Source: JAIBJN01 sp963775505
GTDB lineage: Bacteria; Actinomycetota; Thermoleophilia; Gaiellales; Gaiellaceae
Length of the DNA stretch: 64,000 nucleotides
Assembly (NCBI GenBank): GCA_963775505.1
Contig: CAVZIL010000004.1
Span: 1 to 64,000 of the forward strand
Direction of reading: 5' to 3'
Shown: positions 17,882 through 25,627 of the stretch, in pieces
Layout of the letters: every line of letters begins with the position of its first letter
Position numbering within the stretch: position 1 is the first letter of the stretch
Position numbers and translations under genes: made by a program
Notes under the pieces: model-generated
The model's database searches: none
Told to the model about the DNA's origin: nothing
The model's input: only the letters and a program-made list of their open reading frames with translations

Positions 17882-20563
17882 CTACTTCTCCTTCGGCGGC
17901 TTCGCCAGGTTGGGGTCGATGAGGTAGCTGAGACCGCCGACCACGCGGCCGTCGACCTTTGCCAGGATGCGGATCATCTGTCCGCCCTTGAGCTCGCTCG
18001 GCTTGAAGGGCGTCCCCGCCTTGAGCTCCGTCCTGATCGCACGGCTCTCCCGCGCCTTCAGCGTCAGCGTTCGCGTGCCCGTCCACTCGAGTCGCAGCTC
18101 CCAGCCGCGCTTCCGAAGCAGCGGCGGCAACACTGGCTCGAGGATCATCTTCACCTTCTTCTCGAACGGGTTGTGCGCCCAGAACCTTCGCTTCTTGAAC
18201 GAGGCGATCAGCCCTTTCGGGGTTCCCGCCACGGGAGCCACGTTGCGCTGGCCGATGTTGTTGTCGTAGGGAACCAGGCGCCAGTGCGCAGTCGGCCCCA
18301 CGGCACACGGCAGGCCAGATGCCGAGTCGATGTTGCTCAGGTCCCCCGGGGTCGTCGCCGTCGCGAGCAGGCACTCGTGACCGACCACGGTCGGCGTCCA
18401 CTCGAACGGGCCGACGAGGACCGTGCCGCCGGGACCGATCGGTGCCCCCACAAGCAGCTCGGGCGTCGTTGTGGCGACCCAGTCGGCCGGCCAGACGAGA
18501 CCGGTTGCGGGGCGGCAGTGGTAGCAGCGGACGGTGACGGTGGTCGCGGTCTGCGTGCCGCGGTTCTTGACCTTGACGTAGATGAAGTTCGGCTGGTCGA
18601 CGATCGGCGTCTGGTGGGTGAGGCCGGCGTCGGCGGCCAGCCTGTTCCAGATGTCCTGGTTCTCCCAGAACACCTCCTGGTACGGGTACTCGCCGTGTCG
18701 CCCGTCGTCGATGTAGACGTCGATCGCGGGCGGCGCACCCACTGTCGTGACCGGTACCGGCGCCCCCGCGGGCTGGAACATCCCCTGCTGCTCGAAGGCC
18801 CAGCGCATCACCTTGGCGTAGGCGCCGCCGGGCTGGCCCTCGAAGCTCGTCGTGGCGATGTCCGCTGTCTGCAGCGCGGTCGCAAAGACGGTTGCCATCG
18901 GCGTCGCCGTGACCGGGTTGGTCGCCAGGCTGCCGATCCCGCGGACGATGAGATACGTCGCGTACCGTGCGGCGAGGCGCTGCATGTTGAGGCTCGCCGA
19001 GTCGCCGCCGATCGAGCGGTAGAACCGGAACAGGGTCGTCGAGAGGACCTGCTCGCTCGAGTAGCCGTTCAGGTCGTTCGGCCCTCCCCAGGCCCACGAC
19101 GTGACCGGCCGGTCGTGGCGCCTCGTGATGATCGTCCAGGGGAAGGTCAGGAACCGGTCGGGCGCGAGCGAGCCGGGATCGTTCAGGATCGCCGCCAGAC
19201 TGTCTCCCGCGCTGTGGGCGAACCCGAAGTTCGGCCAGCGCACGCTGTCCCAGAGCAGCGCGTGCCCGAACTCGTGCAGGACGACGCGCCAGTCGCAGGC
19301 GATGCCGACGGTCGCGCCGGTTGCCTGGAGCGCGAAGCGGAAGCCGTCCGAGCCGGTCCCGGCCGCGTTCCCCGGCGCCTGGGCGTTGACGCAGTTCCCA
19401 TTCGGGCACATGGTTCCGATCGTTGCCCGGTGATCGACGCGCACCGGGAAGGTCGTCCCGTCGAAGTAGCTGGAGACGGTGAAGCCCATGCCGGCGACCA
19501 TCCGGAAGAGGGCGTCGCAGTGGTGGTAGGCGTTCACCGCCGCGAATTCGTCGGTGGGCACCGAGTAGATGAAGTTCCCGGTCGACGTCGGCGGCGCCAC
19601 AGGAGGCGCAGAGATGTCCACGAGCTGGACGTACTGGCCCGAGAGGTTCTGGGGGCTCGCCGTCGTCAGGCCCTGGAGGACGACCGTGTCGCGGTGCAGG
19701 TCGAGCGTCGCGGCGGGGGAGGCGGGCGTGATCGTCGTGTCCCCGGTCTTGGTCAGCGGGTCCCTGAGATAGACGGCGCCGTCCACGCCGGCGACGAACG
19801 CGCGGAGGTAGAGCACGGCCCCCGTCTCGGGCTCGACGAAGGCGCGCCAGTTGATCGGCTCGCCCCAACCCCGGATCGAGGCGGTGAAGAGGACCTCCGT
19901 GACGACGTAGTGCCGTTCGTCCTCGATCCCGTCCGGCACCGGGGGCAGCGGCAGCGTCGGGGGGTCGACGTGGAGGCCGCCGCCGTGATCCTCCTCTGGG
20001 AGCAGGACCTCCGGGTCGAAGCGCTGGAGATCGTCGTAGCGGTAGACGAGGAGCCTCGTGGCGTTGATCTTCAGGCCGGCGCCGCGCGCCCCGTCGAGCC
20101 CGAGGAGCGGCCGCAACGTCTGCGGGGTGATTCGCTCCGGCAGGAACGGCGCGTCGGCCGGCGGGCTCTTCGCGTCGATCTCCGTGTGGATCGTGCTGCT
20201 CGAGCTCGTCACGCGCGCGGGCTTGTCCTGGAGAACCACCGCCACCCCGGCTTCCCACACCGGCAGGCCGAGGTAGGTCTGCTGGTAGGAGATCAGCGTC
20301 GTCTCCATGAGGGATTTCTCCTCCGCGAAGTGGAGCGCCGTGCCCTCCCCCGCCGTGAGCTCGTCCGCTGCGCTCGCGTCGACGTCGGCCAGCATCGGTT
20401 TGGCGAGCCCGTACTCCTGTGCCACCGCGGCGACGTAGTCGGCGGCAACCCCGCGGAGATCCTTGTCGGGGCTGAAATAGGGCTGGGCGATGTGCTCGAT
20501 GTGCCGGGCGACGCCCTGCTCGTCGTACTCGACGGTGACGTTGGGCGTGATCTCAAAGGCCAT
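17882..20563 (-). CDS. Large zinc metalloprotease (HEFGH; thermolysin/fungalysin-like)
   Basis: 893 residues. The zinc site HEFGHALLWD lies at about 430-439, with a downstream Asp/Ser-rich FAHSAGDSLAA region that can supply the third ligand. The N-terminal 200 residues look like an FTP/PepSY-type propeptide (SYQQTYLGLPVWEAGVAVVL). The C-terminal third is a beta-rich region ending with a basic segment. The start is firm: ATG 20563 after AAGGAGGT. No signal peptide is seen, which is unusual for such proteases and suggests cytoplasmic retention or another export route. It is divergent from the small peptide gene at 20737. Confidence 0.8.
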   Translation of the reverse strand: MAFEITPNVTVEYDEQGVARHIEHIAQPYFSPDKDLRGVAADYVAAVAQEYGLAKPMLADVDASAADELTAGEGTALHFAEEKSLMETTLISYQQTYLGLPVWEAGVAVVLQDKPARVTSSSSTIHTEIDAKSPPADAPFLPERITPQTLRPLLGLDGARGAGLKINATRLLVYRYDDLQRFDPEVLLPEEDHGGGLHVDPPTLPLPPVPDGIEDERHYVVTEVLFTASIRGWGEPINWRAFVEPETGAVLYLRAFVAGVDGAVYLRDPLTKTGDTTITPASPAATLDLHRDTVVLQGLTTASPQNLSGQYVQLVDISAPPVAPPTSTGNFIYSVPTDEFAAVNAYHHCDALFRMVAGMGFTVSSYFDGTTFPVRVDHRATIGTMCPNGNCVNAQAPGNAAGTGSDGFRFALQATGATVGIACDWRVVLHEFGHALLWDSVRWPNFGFAHSAGDSLAAILNDPGSLAPDRFLTFPWTIITRRHDRPVTSWAWGGPNDLNGYSSEQVLSTTLFRFYRSIGGDSASLNMQRLAARYATYLIVRGIGSLATNPVTATPMATVFATALQTADIATTSFEGQPGGAYAKVMRWAFEQQGMFQPAGAPVPVTTVGAPPAIDVYIDDGRHGEYPYQEVFWENQDIWNRLAADAGLTHQTPIVDQPNFIYVKVKNRGTQTATTVTVRCYHCRPATGLVWPADWVATTTPELLVGAPIGPGGTVLVGPFEWTPTVVGHECLLATATTPGDLSNIDSASGLPCAVGPTAHWRLVPYDNNIGQRNVAPVAGTPKGLIASFKKRRFWAHNPFEKKVKMILEPVLPPLLRKRGWELRLEWTGTRTLTLKARESRAIRTELKAGTPFKPSELKGGQMIRILAKVDGRVVGGLSYLIDPNLAKPPKEK

Positions 20564-20724
20564 CGACTACCTCCTTGCTCGTGAGCGCGGCGGGACGCTT
20601 TCCGCCGAGGGGCGGGCGGTCAACCGCATGGATCGTGCGCCAGGCACACCTCCGGACCTCGAGGGCGCCGCAGAGAGGCTCCATCCATACCACTTAAGGG
20701 CAGTCGAAGATACCCTCGCGTGCC

Positions 20725-20730
20725 GATAAT
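20725..20730 (+). promoter_or_regulatory. Possible -10 element for a leaderless transcript
   Basis: GATAAT ends seven bases before the A of the ATG at 20737, the spacing expected when transcription starts at the start codon. No Shine-Dalgarno sequence at normal distance precedes this ATG. A convincing -35 was not identified. Confidence 0.4.
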
Positions 20731-20736
20731 CCAAGG

Positions 20737-20856
20737 ATGGAAATCGGGAAGCCCGAACGAATCACGACCGTGGAGCCGATCGTGGAGCCGATCCCGCGCG
20801 AGGCTCCCGACGAAGAGCCTTCCGAGGCACCGGAGCCGGAACCGGTACCGGCCTAG
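20737..20856 (+). CDS. 39-residue Pro/Glu-rich small protein
   Basis: A short acidic protein beginning MEIGKPERITTVEPIVEPIP and ending in a Pro/Glu repeat tail. I recall similar MEIGKP...VEP peptides from thermoleophilial actinobacteria, with no known function. The likely leaderless start (GATAAT seven bases upstream) and the smooth run of VEPI/PEPEP repeats support a real gene. It ends 11 bases before the next gene, so the two are probably co-transcribed. It is too short for most gene finders. Confidence 0.7.
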   Translation: MEIGKPERITTVEPIVEPIPREAPDEEPSEAPEPEPVPA

Positions 20857-20867
20857 GACGCCGCCGC

Positions 20868-21353
20868 GTGCCCACGCCGGACCTGATCGCGCCGATCCTC
20901 GGCTGGCGCGCCTGGCAGGTGGTCGAGGAGGACGGTGAGTTGCTGCTCTCCTCGGTCGTCTTCCCGCTGCTCTGGCTGCCCGGCGTGGAGACGCGCGCCG
21001 AGTGTGATCCGGGCCCGCACGCCGCTCCGCAGCGCCATTGCGTGTGCGGCCTCTACGCCGGCGCGACGGTCCAGCACGCCGAGCCGTACCTCGACGGGTA
21101 CAGCCACCTGATCGGAGCGTCACCCGTGGTGCTCGGCCGCGTCGCCGTGTGGGGGACCGTGATCGAGTGCGCGGACGGGTGGCGTGCCTCGCACGCCTAC
21201 CCGCACGACCTGTTCGTTCCCGTGGGCGGGGTCTCGCGGGGGCCGGACGAGCTCCGGCCCGCGCTCGCGCGGTACGGGGTGCCGGTCGAGCTGCTCGACT
21301 GCGAGCCCCGCCGCGGCGTCGTCGCCCATGCGCTGGGCGAGCTCGCAGCCTGA
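20868..21353 (+). CDS. Conserved protein of unknown function (GWRAW type)
   Basis: 161 residues. Begins DLIAPILGWRAWQVVEEDG, has a cysteine motif HCVCGLYAG, a repeated RVAVWGTVIECADGWRASHAYP core, and no membrane segment. The pattern is familiar as a widespread actinobacterial family that lacks an assigned role; the CxCG plus conserved Trp residues could form a metal or nucleic-acid site, but this is speculative. GTG 20868 is 11 bases after the stop of the small Pro/Glu-rich gene. Confidence 0.75.
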   Translation: MPTPDLIAPILGWRAWQVVEEDGELLLSSVVFPLLWLPGVETRAECDPGPHAAPQRHCVCGLYAGATVQHAEPYLDGYSHLIGASPVVLGRVAVWGTVIECADGWRASHAYPHDLFVPVGGVSRGPDELRPALARYGVPVELLDCEPRRGVVAHALGELAA

Positions 21354-21372
21354 CGGAAGGGCGCGCAGGACC

Positions 21373-21406
21373 CGTGGGAGGGGTCGCGGTCACGACCCCT
21401 CCCACG
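21373..21406. terminator. Bidirectional hairpin between convergent genes
   Basis: CGTGGGAGGGGTCG and CGACCCCTCCCACG pair over 14 bp around a six-base loop, between the stops at 21353 (+) and 21425 (-). There is no U tract on either side, so termination efficiency is uncertain. Confidence 0.6.
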
Positions 21407-21424
21407 CGCTTCCATCTCGAGTGG

Positions 21425-22052
21425 TCAGCGATAGCGCCAGCCGACCCCCTGCCCGGATGCTCGAGTCCTTGCGAGATCCGCCTCAGGCGGTGGAAAGTCG
21501 ACCTCCACCCGCTCGAACGGGCCCGTGCAGCGCCCGCGCGTGACCACGGCAGGCAAGCGTCCGTCGGCCGCTTCACCGCCGATCTGAGCGGTGACCGCGC
21601 CGTTCTCCTGGAACGTCGTCCGCCAGTTGGCGACGAGGTTGCCACCGCCGGGCTTCAGGGAGCCCACGAGCGAGCCCTGGAAGATCTCGGCGAAGCCCGC
21701 GTCGTTGACGCTCGCGACGACCTTCTTCCGGCCGGTGTCCGGATCCCGAATCACGAGCCTCCCCTGCTGGGTCGACTCGCCGGTCTCGATCTCGTTCAGG
21801 ACGTGGAGCGTCACCTCGACGTCGCCGGTCAGGCTCGCGTCGCCCTCAGAGGTACCCACGACGCGCACGCGCTCCTCGTCGATCTCGCCTCCCGGCCCCT
21901 CGCAGATCCGGAAGTCGACCTGAGGCGTGCGTGTACGTGATATCCGCTGCCACCTGGTCGATCTGGGGCCCCCCGCCCGTGGCGATTGCGACGGCGCTGA
22001 CGCTCAGCACCGCCACCGGCGCAAGCGCGCCGATCCACCGCTTCCGACTCAT
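21425..22052 (-). CDS. Secreted protein of unknown function (one frameshift)
   Basis: About 208 residues. ATG 22052 follows AGGAGGTG. A basic start and hydrophobic stretch (MSRKRWIGALAPVAVLSVSA) form a signal peptide or anchor. After one surplus base near 21923-21930 the frame continues QVDFRICEGPGGEIDEERV and into a beta-strand-rich domain (GDVEVTLHVLNEIETGEST, GRLVIRDPDTGRK). No catalytic motif is visible. The gene has its own upstream region, convergent with the GWRAW gene. Confidence 0.7.
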
Positions 22053-22200
22053 TGCCGCACCTCCTGTAGTTGGGTCGGACGCGAGACGTTACTCCTGCAA
22101 CGAACCGAAGTCCAGGTGCAGCGATGGTGCGGTTAACCGCACCATCGGACTCGCGCTCCCCGCCCTCCGGAATGCTCCCCGGCCAGGCATCGTTCCAGCC

Positions 22201-22214
22201 TGAGTGACTACTCA
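22201..22214. promoter_or_regulatory. Operator-like palindrome before the MFS pump
   Basis: TGAGT-GACT-ACTCA, followed by CAA, lies 27 bases before the MFS start. This is the half-site type bound by TetR repressors of drug pumps. It shares ACTCACAA with the sequence in front of the TetR gene at the left edge of the window. Confidence 0.45.
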
Positions 22215-22241
22215 CAAGCCTAAGTAGCAGGGGAGACAAGG

Positions 22242-23687
22242 ATGACAGACACCATGGCTGATCCCAGGCGCTGGAAGGCGCTTGCCGTGCTCGGGGTCGC
22301 GTACCTCATGGTCGTGCTCGACATCGCGATCGTGAACGTGGCGCTCCCTACGATTCAGACCGATCTGGGGTTCTCGACCGAGGATCTCCAGTGGGTCGTC
22401 TCCGGGTACGCCCTCACCTTCGGCGGCTTCCTGCTGCTCGGAGGCCGGATGGGCGATCTGCTCGGGCGGCGCATGATTTTCATGGTGGGCCTCGGGCTCT
22501 TCCTCGTGACCTCGCTGCTCGCGGGGCTCTCGACGTCGTCCGAGATGCTCATCGTCGCGCGCCTCCTGCAGGGCGCCGCGGGCGCGATCCTCTCGCCGTC
22601 CGTCTTCTCGATCACGCTCGTCACCTTCGCGGAGGGCGCTGAGCGGAACAAGGCGCTCGGCATCCTCGGCGGGATCGCCGGCTCGGGCGCTGCGATCGGC
22701 GTGCTCCTGGGCGGCGTCTTCACCGAGTACGTCGGCTGGGAGTGGATCTTCTTCGTGAACGTCCCGATCGCCGCGCTGGCGCTCGCCCTCGTCCCGCGCT
22801 ACGTGCGGGAGAGCAAGGCGGACGGGCTCGCGCGGCACTTCGACGCCACCGGCGCCGTAACGGTCACGGCGAGCCTCATGCTCCTCGTCTTCGGCCTGAC
22901 GCAGGCGAACCGGGTCGGCTGGGCCTCGGCGCAGACGATCCTCGTCTTCGCCGCCTCGGCGATCCTGATGGCGTTCTTCCTCTGGAACGAGACGCGCTCG
23001 CGCTCGCCGCTCGTCCCGCTCAGCATCTTCAAGCGGCGCACGCTGACGGGCGCGAACGTGATCGGCTTCGGCCTCGGGACCGTCATCTTCGGGATCTTCT
23101 TCCTGCTCTCGCTCTACATGCAGCAGGTGCTGGGCTTCTCGGCGATCGAGGCCGGCCTCGGCTACCTCGCCGTCGCGCTGACCGTCGTCGTCGCGGCCAC
23201 GGTCTCGCAGGGGCTTGTCACGCGGCTCGGCGTCAAGCCGGTGCTCGTCGTGGGCATGGCCTTGCTCACGATCGGGATGGTCTTCTTCACGCAGGTCTCG
23301 CCCGACGGCTCCTACTGGACCGACCTCTTCCCCGGCTTCCTGATCATCGGCGTCGGCATGGGCTTCTCGTTCGTGCCGATCTCGATCGCCGCCCTCGCGG
23401 GCGTGCAGGGGCCGGAGGCCGGGCTCGCGTCCGGGCTCATCAACACGAGCCAGCAGATCGGCGGCGCGCTGGGGCTCGCGCTCCTGACCACCGTCGCTAC
23501 GACGCACACGGCGACTCTGCTCGAGGAGGGCACGCCGCAGGCGGAGGCCCTCACCTCCGGCTTCAGCTGGGGCTTCTGGGTCGCCGCCGGCTTCGCGTTC
23601 GTCTCGCTGATCACGACGCTCGTCGTCCTCCGCCAGGACGACCTGCCCGCGGTCGGCACCGAGCCGGCGACGGTTCCGGCGGGCTAG
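22242..23687 (+). CDS. MFS drug-efflux transporter, EmrB/QacA (DHA2) type
   Basis: 481 residues with 14 predicted membrane helices. Family signatures are LDIAIVNVALPTIQTDL in helix 1, QWVVSGYALTFGGFLLLGG in helix 2, and GRMGDLLGRRMIF in the following loop, plus GSGAAIGVLLGG in helix 5. It exports hydrophobic compounds by proton antiport. ATG 22242 follows GGGGAGA; ATG 22254 is possible. A TetR-type palindrome precedes it, so repression by a TetR protein is likely; the local regulator is not adjacent. Confidence 0.9.
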   Translation: MTDTMADPRRWKALAVLGVAYLMVVLDIAIVNVALPTIQTDLGFSTEDLQWVVSGYALTFGGFLLLGGRMGDLLGRRMIFMVGLGLFLVTSLLAGLSTSSEMLIVARLLQGAAGAILSPSVFSITLVTFAEGAERNKALGILGGIAGSGAAIGVLLGGVFTEYVGWEWIFFVNVPIAALALALVPRYVRESKADGLARHFDATGAVTVTASLMLLVFGLTQANRVGWASAQTILVFAASAILMAFFLWNETRSRSPLVPLSIFKRRTLTGANVIGFGLGTVIFGIFFLLSLYMQQVLGFSAIEAGLGYLAVALTVVVAATVSQGLVTRLGVKPVLVVGMALLTIGMVFFTQVSPDGSYWTDLFPGFLIIGVGMGFSFVPISIAALAGVQGPEAGLASGLINTSQQIGGALGLALLTTVATTHTATLLEEGTPQAEALTSGFSWGFWVAAGFAFVSLITTLVVLRQDDLPAVGTEPATVPAG

Positions 23688-23698
23688 CGGAAACCAAC

Positions 23699-23727
23699 GG
23701 GGAGCGGCCGCCTGGCGGTCGCTCCCC
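23699..23727 (+). terminator. GC-rich hairpin after the MFS gene
   Basis: GGGGAGCG and CGCTCCCC enclose a further CCGCC/GGCGG pairing, twelve bases after the MFS stop. No U tract follows, so this is a structural call. Confidence 0.5.
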
Positions 23728-23736
23728 AGCCCGGTT

Positions 23737-23903
23737 GGAACTCGAAGCAGAATGACGCTTCGCCGACGCGGTGTCCTGGGTGTGTGCGATGCAAGGACGC
23801 AGGGCGCGTTCGTAGCCGGAGGCTACGGGCGCAACCGAGGACGCGGCAGCGCGCCGCCCAGGGCGGCGCGACGGCTCAAGGCTTCATTTTGGTTCGAGTT
23901 GTT
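23737..23903 (+). repeat. Dispersed ~166-bp element, copy 1
   Basis: Begins GGAACTCGAAGCAGAATGAC and ends near TTTTGGTTCGAGTTGTTC, the ends being imperfect inverted repeats of each other. Internal perfect hairpins are GTAGCC-GGA-GGCTAC and CGCGCCGCCC-A-GGGCGGCGCG. It matches the reverse complement of 47110-47275 with about nine substitutions and no internal gaps. It lies wholly intergenic, between the MFS hairpin and the promoter of the phytase-like gene. No protein of its own is evident. Confidence 0.9.
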
Positions 23904-23939
23904 CTAGGCTCGGGCCTCCCCGACCCAAGGGAGGTCGTC

Positions 23940-25031
23940 ATGTTCCGGGCAACGCTCGCCGTCCTCGCGCTGCTTCTGACACCCGCCGCGGCCACCGCGG
24001 CGCCCACCCTGCAGTTCCTGGGCGAGGAGATCCTGCCGACCGGCCTGCAGTTCGAAGGCACCGAGGTCGGCGGTCTCTCCTCGATCGCCTACGACCCCGA
24101 CCAGGACCGCTACTACGTGATCTCGGACGACCAGAGCGTCATCGACCCCGCGCGCTTCTACACGTTCGACCTCGACGTCGGCGACGGGACGCTCGACACC
24201 GGCGACGTCGTCGTCACCGACGTGACCACGTTGCTCGACGGCGCGGGCCTGCCCTTCCCGGCCGCGTCGTTCGACCCTGAGGGCCTCGCGCTGACCGGCG
24301 ACGGGAGGCTCGTCATCACCTCGGAGGGGATCGCCAACCTGGTCATCCCCCCGTGGGTTCGCCTCTTCGGCCTCGACGGCCGCCAGCAGGCCGATCTGCC
24401 GGTGCCGCTCGCGTTCATCCCGGACGCGATTCCACAGACCCGCGGCGTCCGCCAGAACCTCGGCTTCGAGAGCGGGGCGACGATCGGGAACCACTTCTTC
24501 ACGGGCTCCGAGGGCGCGCTCGTCCAGGACGGGCCGGCCGCGGGCGTCGGCGTGCCCAGCCCGGCGCGCCTGCTCCGCTACAACCTGAACTCCGGCCGGC
24601 CCGACAAGCAGTACCTCTACATGACCGACCCGGTCGCCGAGGCGCCGGTGCCGCCGACGGCCTTCGCGGTCAACGGGCTCGTCGAGCTCCTGGCGCTCGA
24701 CCGGCACACCTTCCTCGCCATGGAGCGCTCGTTCTCGGTCGGCGCTCCCGGCACCGGGAACACGATCAAGCTCTACGTCGTCGAGCTCGCCGGCGCCAAG
24801 AACATCAGCGCCCGCGGGAGCCTGGCCGGGCAGCTCGACCGGATCAGGCCGGTGGCGAAGACGCTGCTGCTCGACCTGGACGACCTCGGCATCCCGCTCG
24901 ACAACGTCGAGGGCATGGCCTTCGGGCCGGACCTCGCCGACGGGCGCCGGACGCTCGTCCTCGTCAGCGACAACAACTTCGCGCCCGCACAGTTCACGCA
25001 GTTCCTGCTCTTCGCCTTTACGGAGAAGTAA
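23940..25031 (+). CDS. Secreted esterase-like phytase-family protein
   Basis: 363 residues. A cleavable signal peptide (MFRATLAVLALLLTPAAATA) precedes a beta-propeller-type domain with GGLSSIAYDPDQDRYYVISD, ASFDPEGLALTGDG and NVEGMAFGPDLADGR, as in the esterase-like activity of phytase family. Expected outside the membrane. The start ATG 23940 is preceded by AAGGGAGGT. Repeat copy 1 ends only 36 bases upstream, so the promoter lies within or directly next to the element. Confidence 0.85.
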   Translation: MFRATLAVLALLLTPAAATAAPTLQFLGEEILPTGLQFEGTEVGGLSSIAYDPDQDRYYVISDDQSVIDPARFYTFDLDVGDGTLDTGDVVVTDVTTLLDGAGLPFPAASFDPEGLALTGDGRLVITSEGIANLVIPPWVRLFGLDGRQQADLPVPLAFIPDAIPQTRGVRQNLGFESGATIGNHFFTGSEGALVQDGPAAGVGVPSPARLLRYNLNSGRPDKQYLYMTDPVAEAPVPPTAFAVNGLVELLALDRHTFLAMERSFSVGAPGTGNTIKLYVVELAGAKNISARGSLAGQLDRIRPVAKTLLLDLDDLGIPLDNVEGMAFGPDLADGRRTLVLVSDNNFAPAQFTQFLLFAFTEK

Positions 25032-25060
25032 GCAAACGAAACCGAAGCGGGTTCCCCTCC

Positions 25061-25081
25061 GTAGACCCGGCCGAGGTCTAC
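25061..25081. repeat. Inverted repeat before the CHRD gene
   Basis: GTAGACC-N7-GGTCTAC, a perfect 7-bp inverted repeat 14 bases before the ATG at 25096. It could be the terminator stem of the preceding gene (AAAAG follows) or an operator. Confidence 0.5.
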
Positions 25082-25095
25082 AAAAGGGGGTACGC

Positions 25096-25566
25096 ATGAG
25101 TGTGAACCGACGGTTAGTGGCCGTCCTGGCGTTCGTGGGAGTGCTTGCGGCGCTCCTCGTCTCGGCGCCGGCAGGGGCGACGGGCGAGCCCGCGGCGAAG
25201 TGCACGGTCGCCACCGTGCTCAAGGCGGGGAACGAGGTGCCGCCGAGCGGGTCGAAGGCATTCGGCGCCGCGGTCGCCCACATCAACGACTCGAAGCTCT
25301 TCTTCAGCGTGGCGATCGTCAACCCCGCGAGGGAGTCGTTCTTTGCCGGACACATTCACGTCGGAGCGGCCGGCGTGAACGGGCCCGTGGTCGTGACACT
25401 CTTCAGCGGGTCGACCGACAGGAAGCTCATCGTCCAGGCAGCACGTCTGGACATCGACCCGGCGTTGGGGAAGGCGATCTGCGCCGATCCTGCCGCCTAC
25501 TACATCAACTACCACACGACCGACTTCCCGGGCGGAGCCGTCCGGGGCCAGCTAGCCGGGGTCTGA
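25096..25566 (+). CDS. Secreted CHRD-domain protein
   Basis: 156 residues with a signal peptide (LVAVLAFVGVLAALLVSAPAGA). The mature part is one CHRD domain: LKAGNEVPPSGSKAFGAA, then FFAGHIHVGAAGVNGPVVV and a final NYHTTDFPGGAVRGQL. CHRD domains occur in extracellular proteins; a binding role is assumed, no catalytic role is known. The start has a GGGGG ribosome site five bases upstream. Confidence 0.88.
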   Translation: MSVNRRLVAVLAFVGVLAALLVSAPAGATGEPAAKCTVATVLKAGNEVPPSGSKAFGAAVAHINDSKLFFSVAIVNPARESFFAGHIHVGAAGVNGPVVVTLFSGSTDRKLIVQAARLDIDPALGKAICADPAAYYINYHTTDFPGGAVRGQLAGV

Positions 25567-25575
25567 CCGGCGCAC

Positions 25576-25601
25576 GGGGCGGGGGCTTCGGCCCCCGCCC
25601 C
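25576..25601. terminator. UUCG-loop hairpin between convergent genes
   Basis: GGGGCGGGGGC-TTCG-GCCCCCGCCCC, an 11-bp all-GC stem closed by a C(UUCG)G tetraloop, between the CHRD stop and the convergent stop at 25628. It lacks a U tract but is extremely stable. Confidence 0.65.
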
Positions 25602-25627
25602 CCGATGTCCGGGCTGCCTCGTCGAGG

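Noticed and set aside
18173..20584. Long open frame (about 800 codons) on the plus strand opposite the metalloprotease
   Set aside because: It is a GC-bias shadow: its sequence is Arg/Asp/Val-rich without domains, and the minus strand encodes a clear HEFGH protease with a strong ribosome site.
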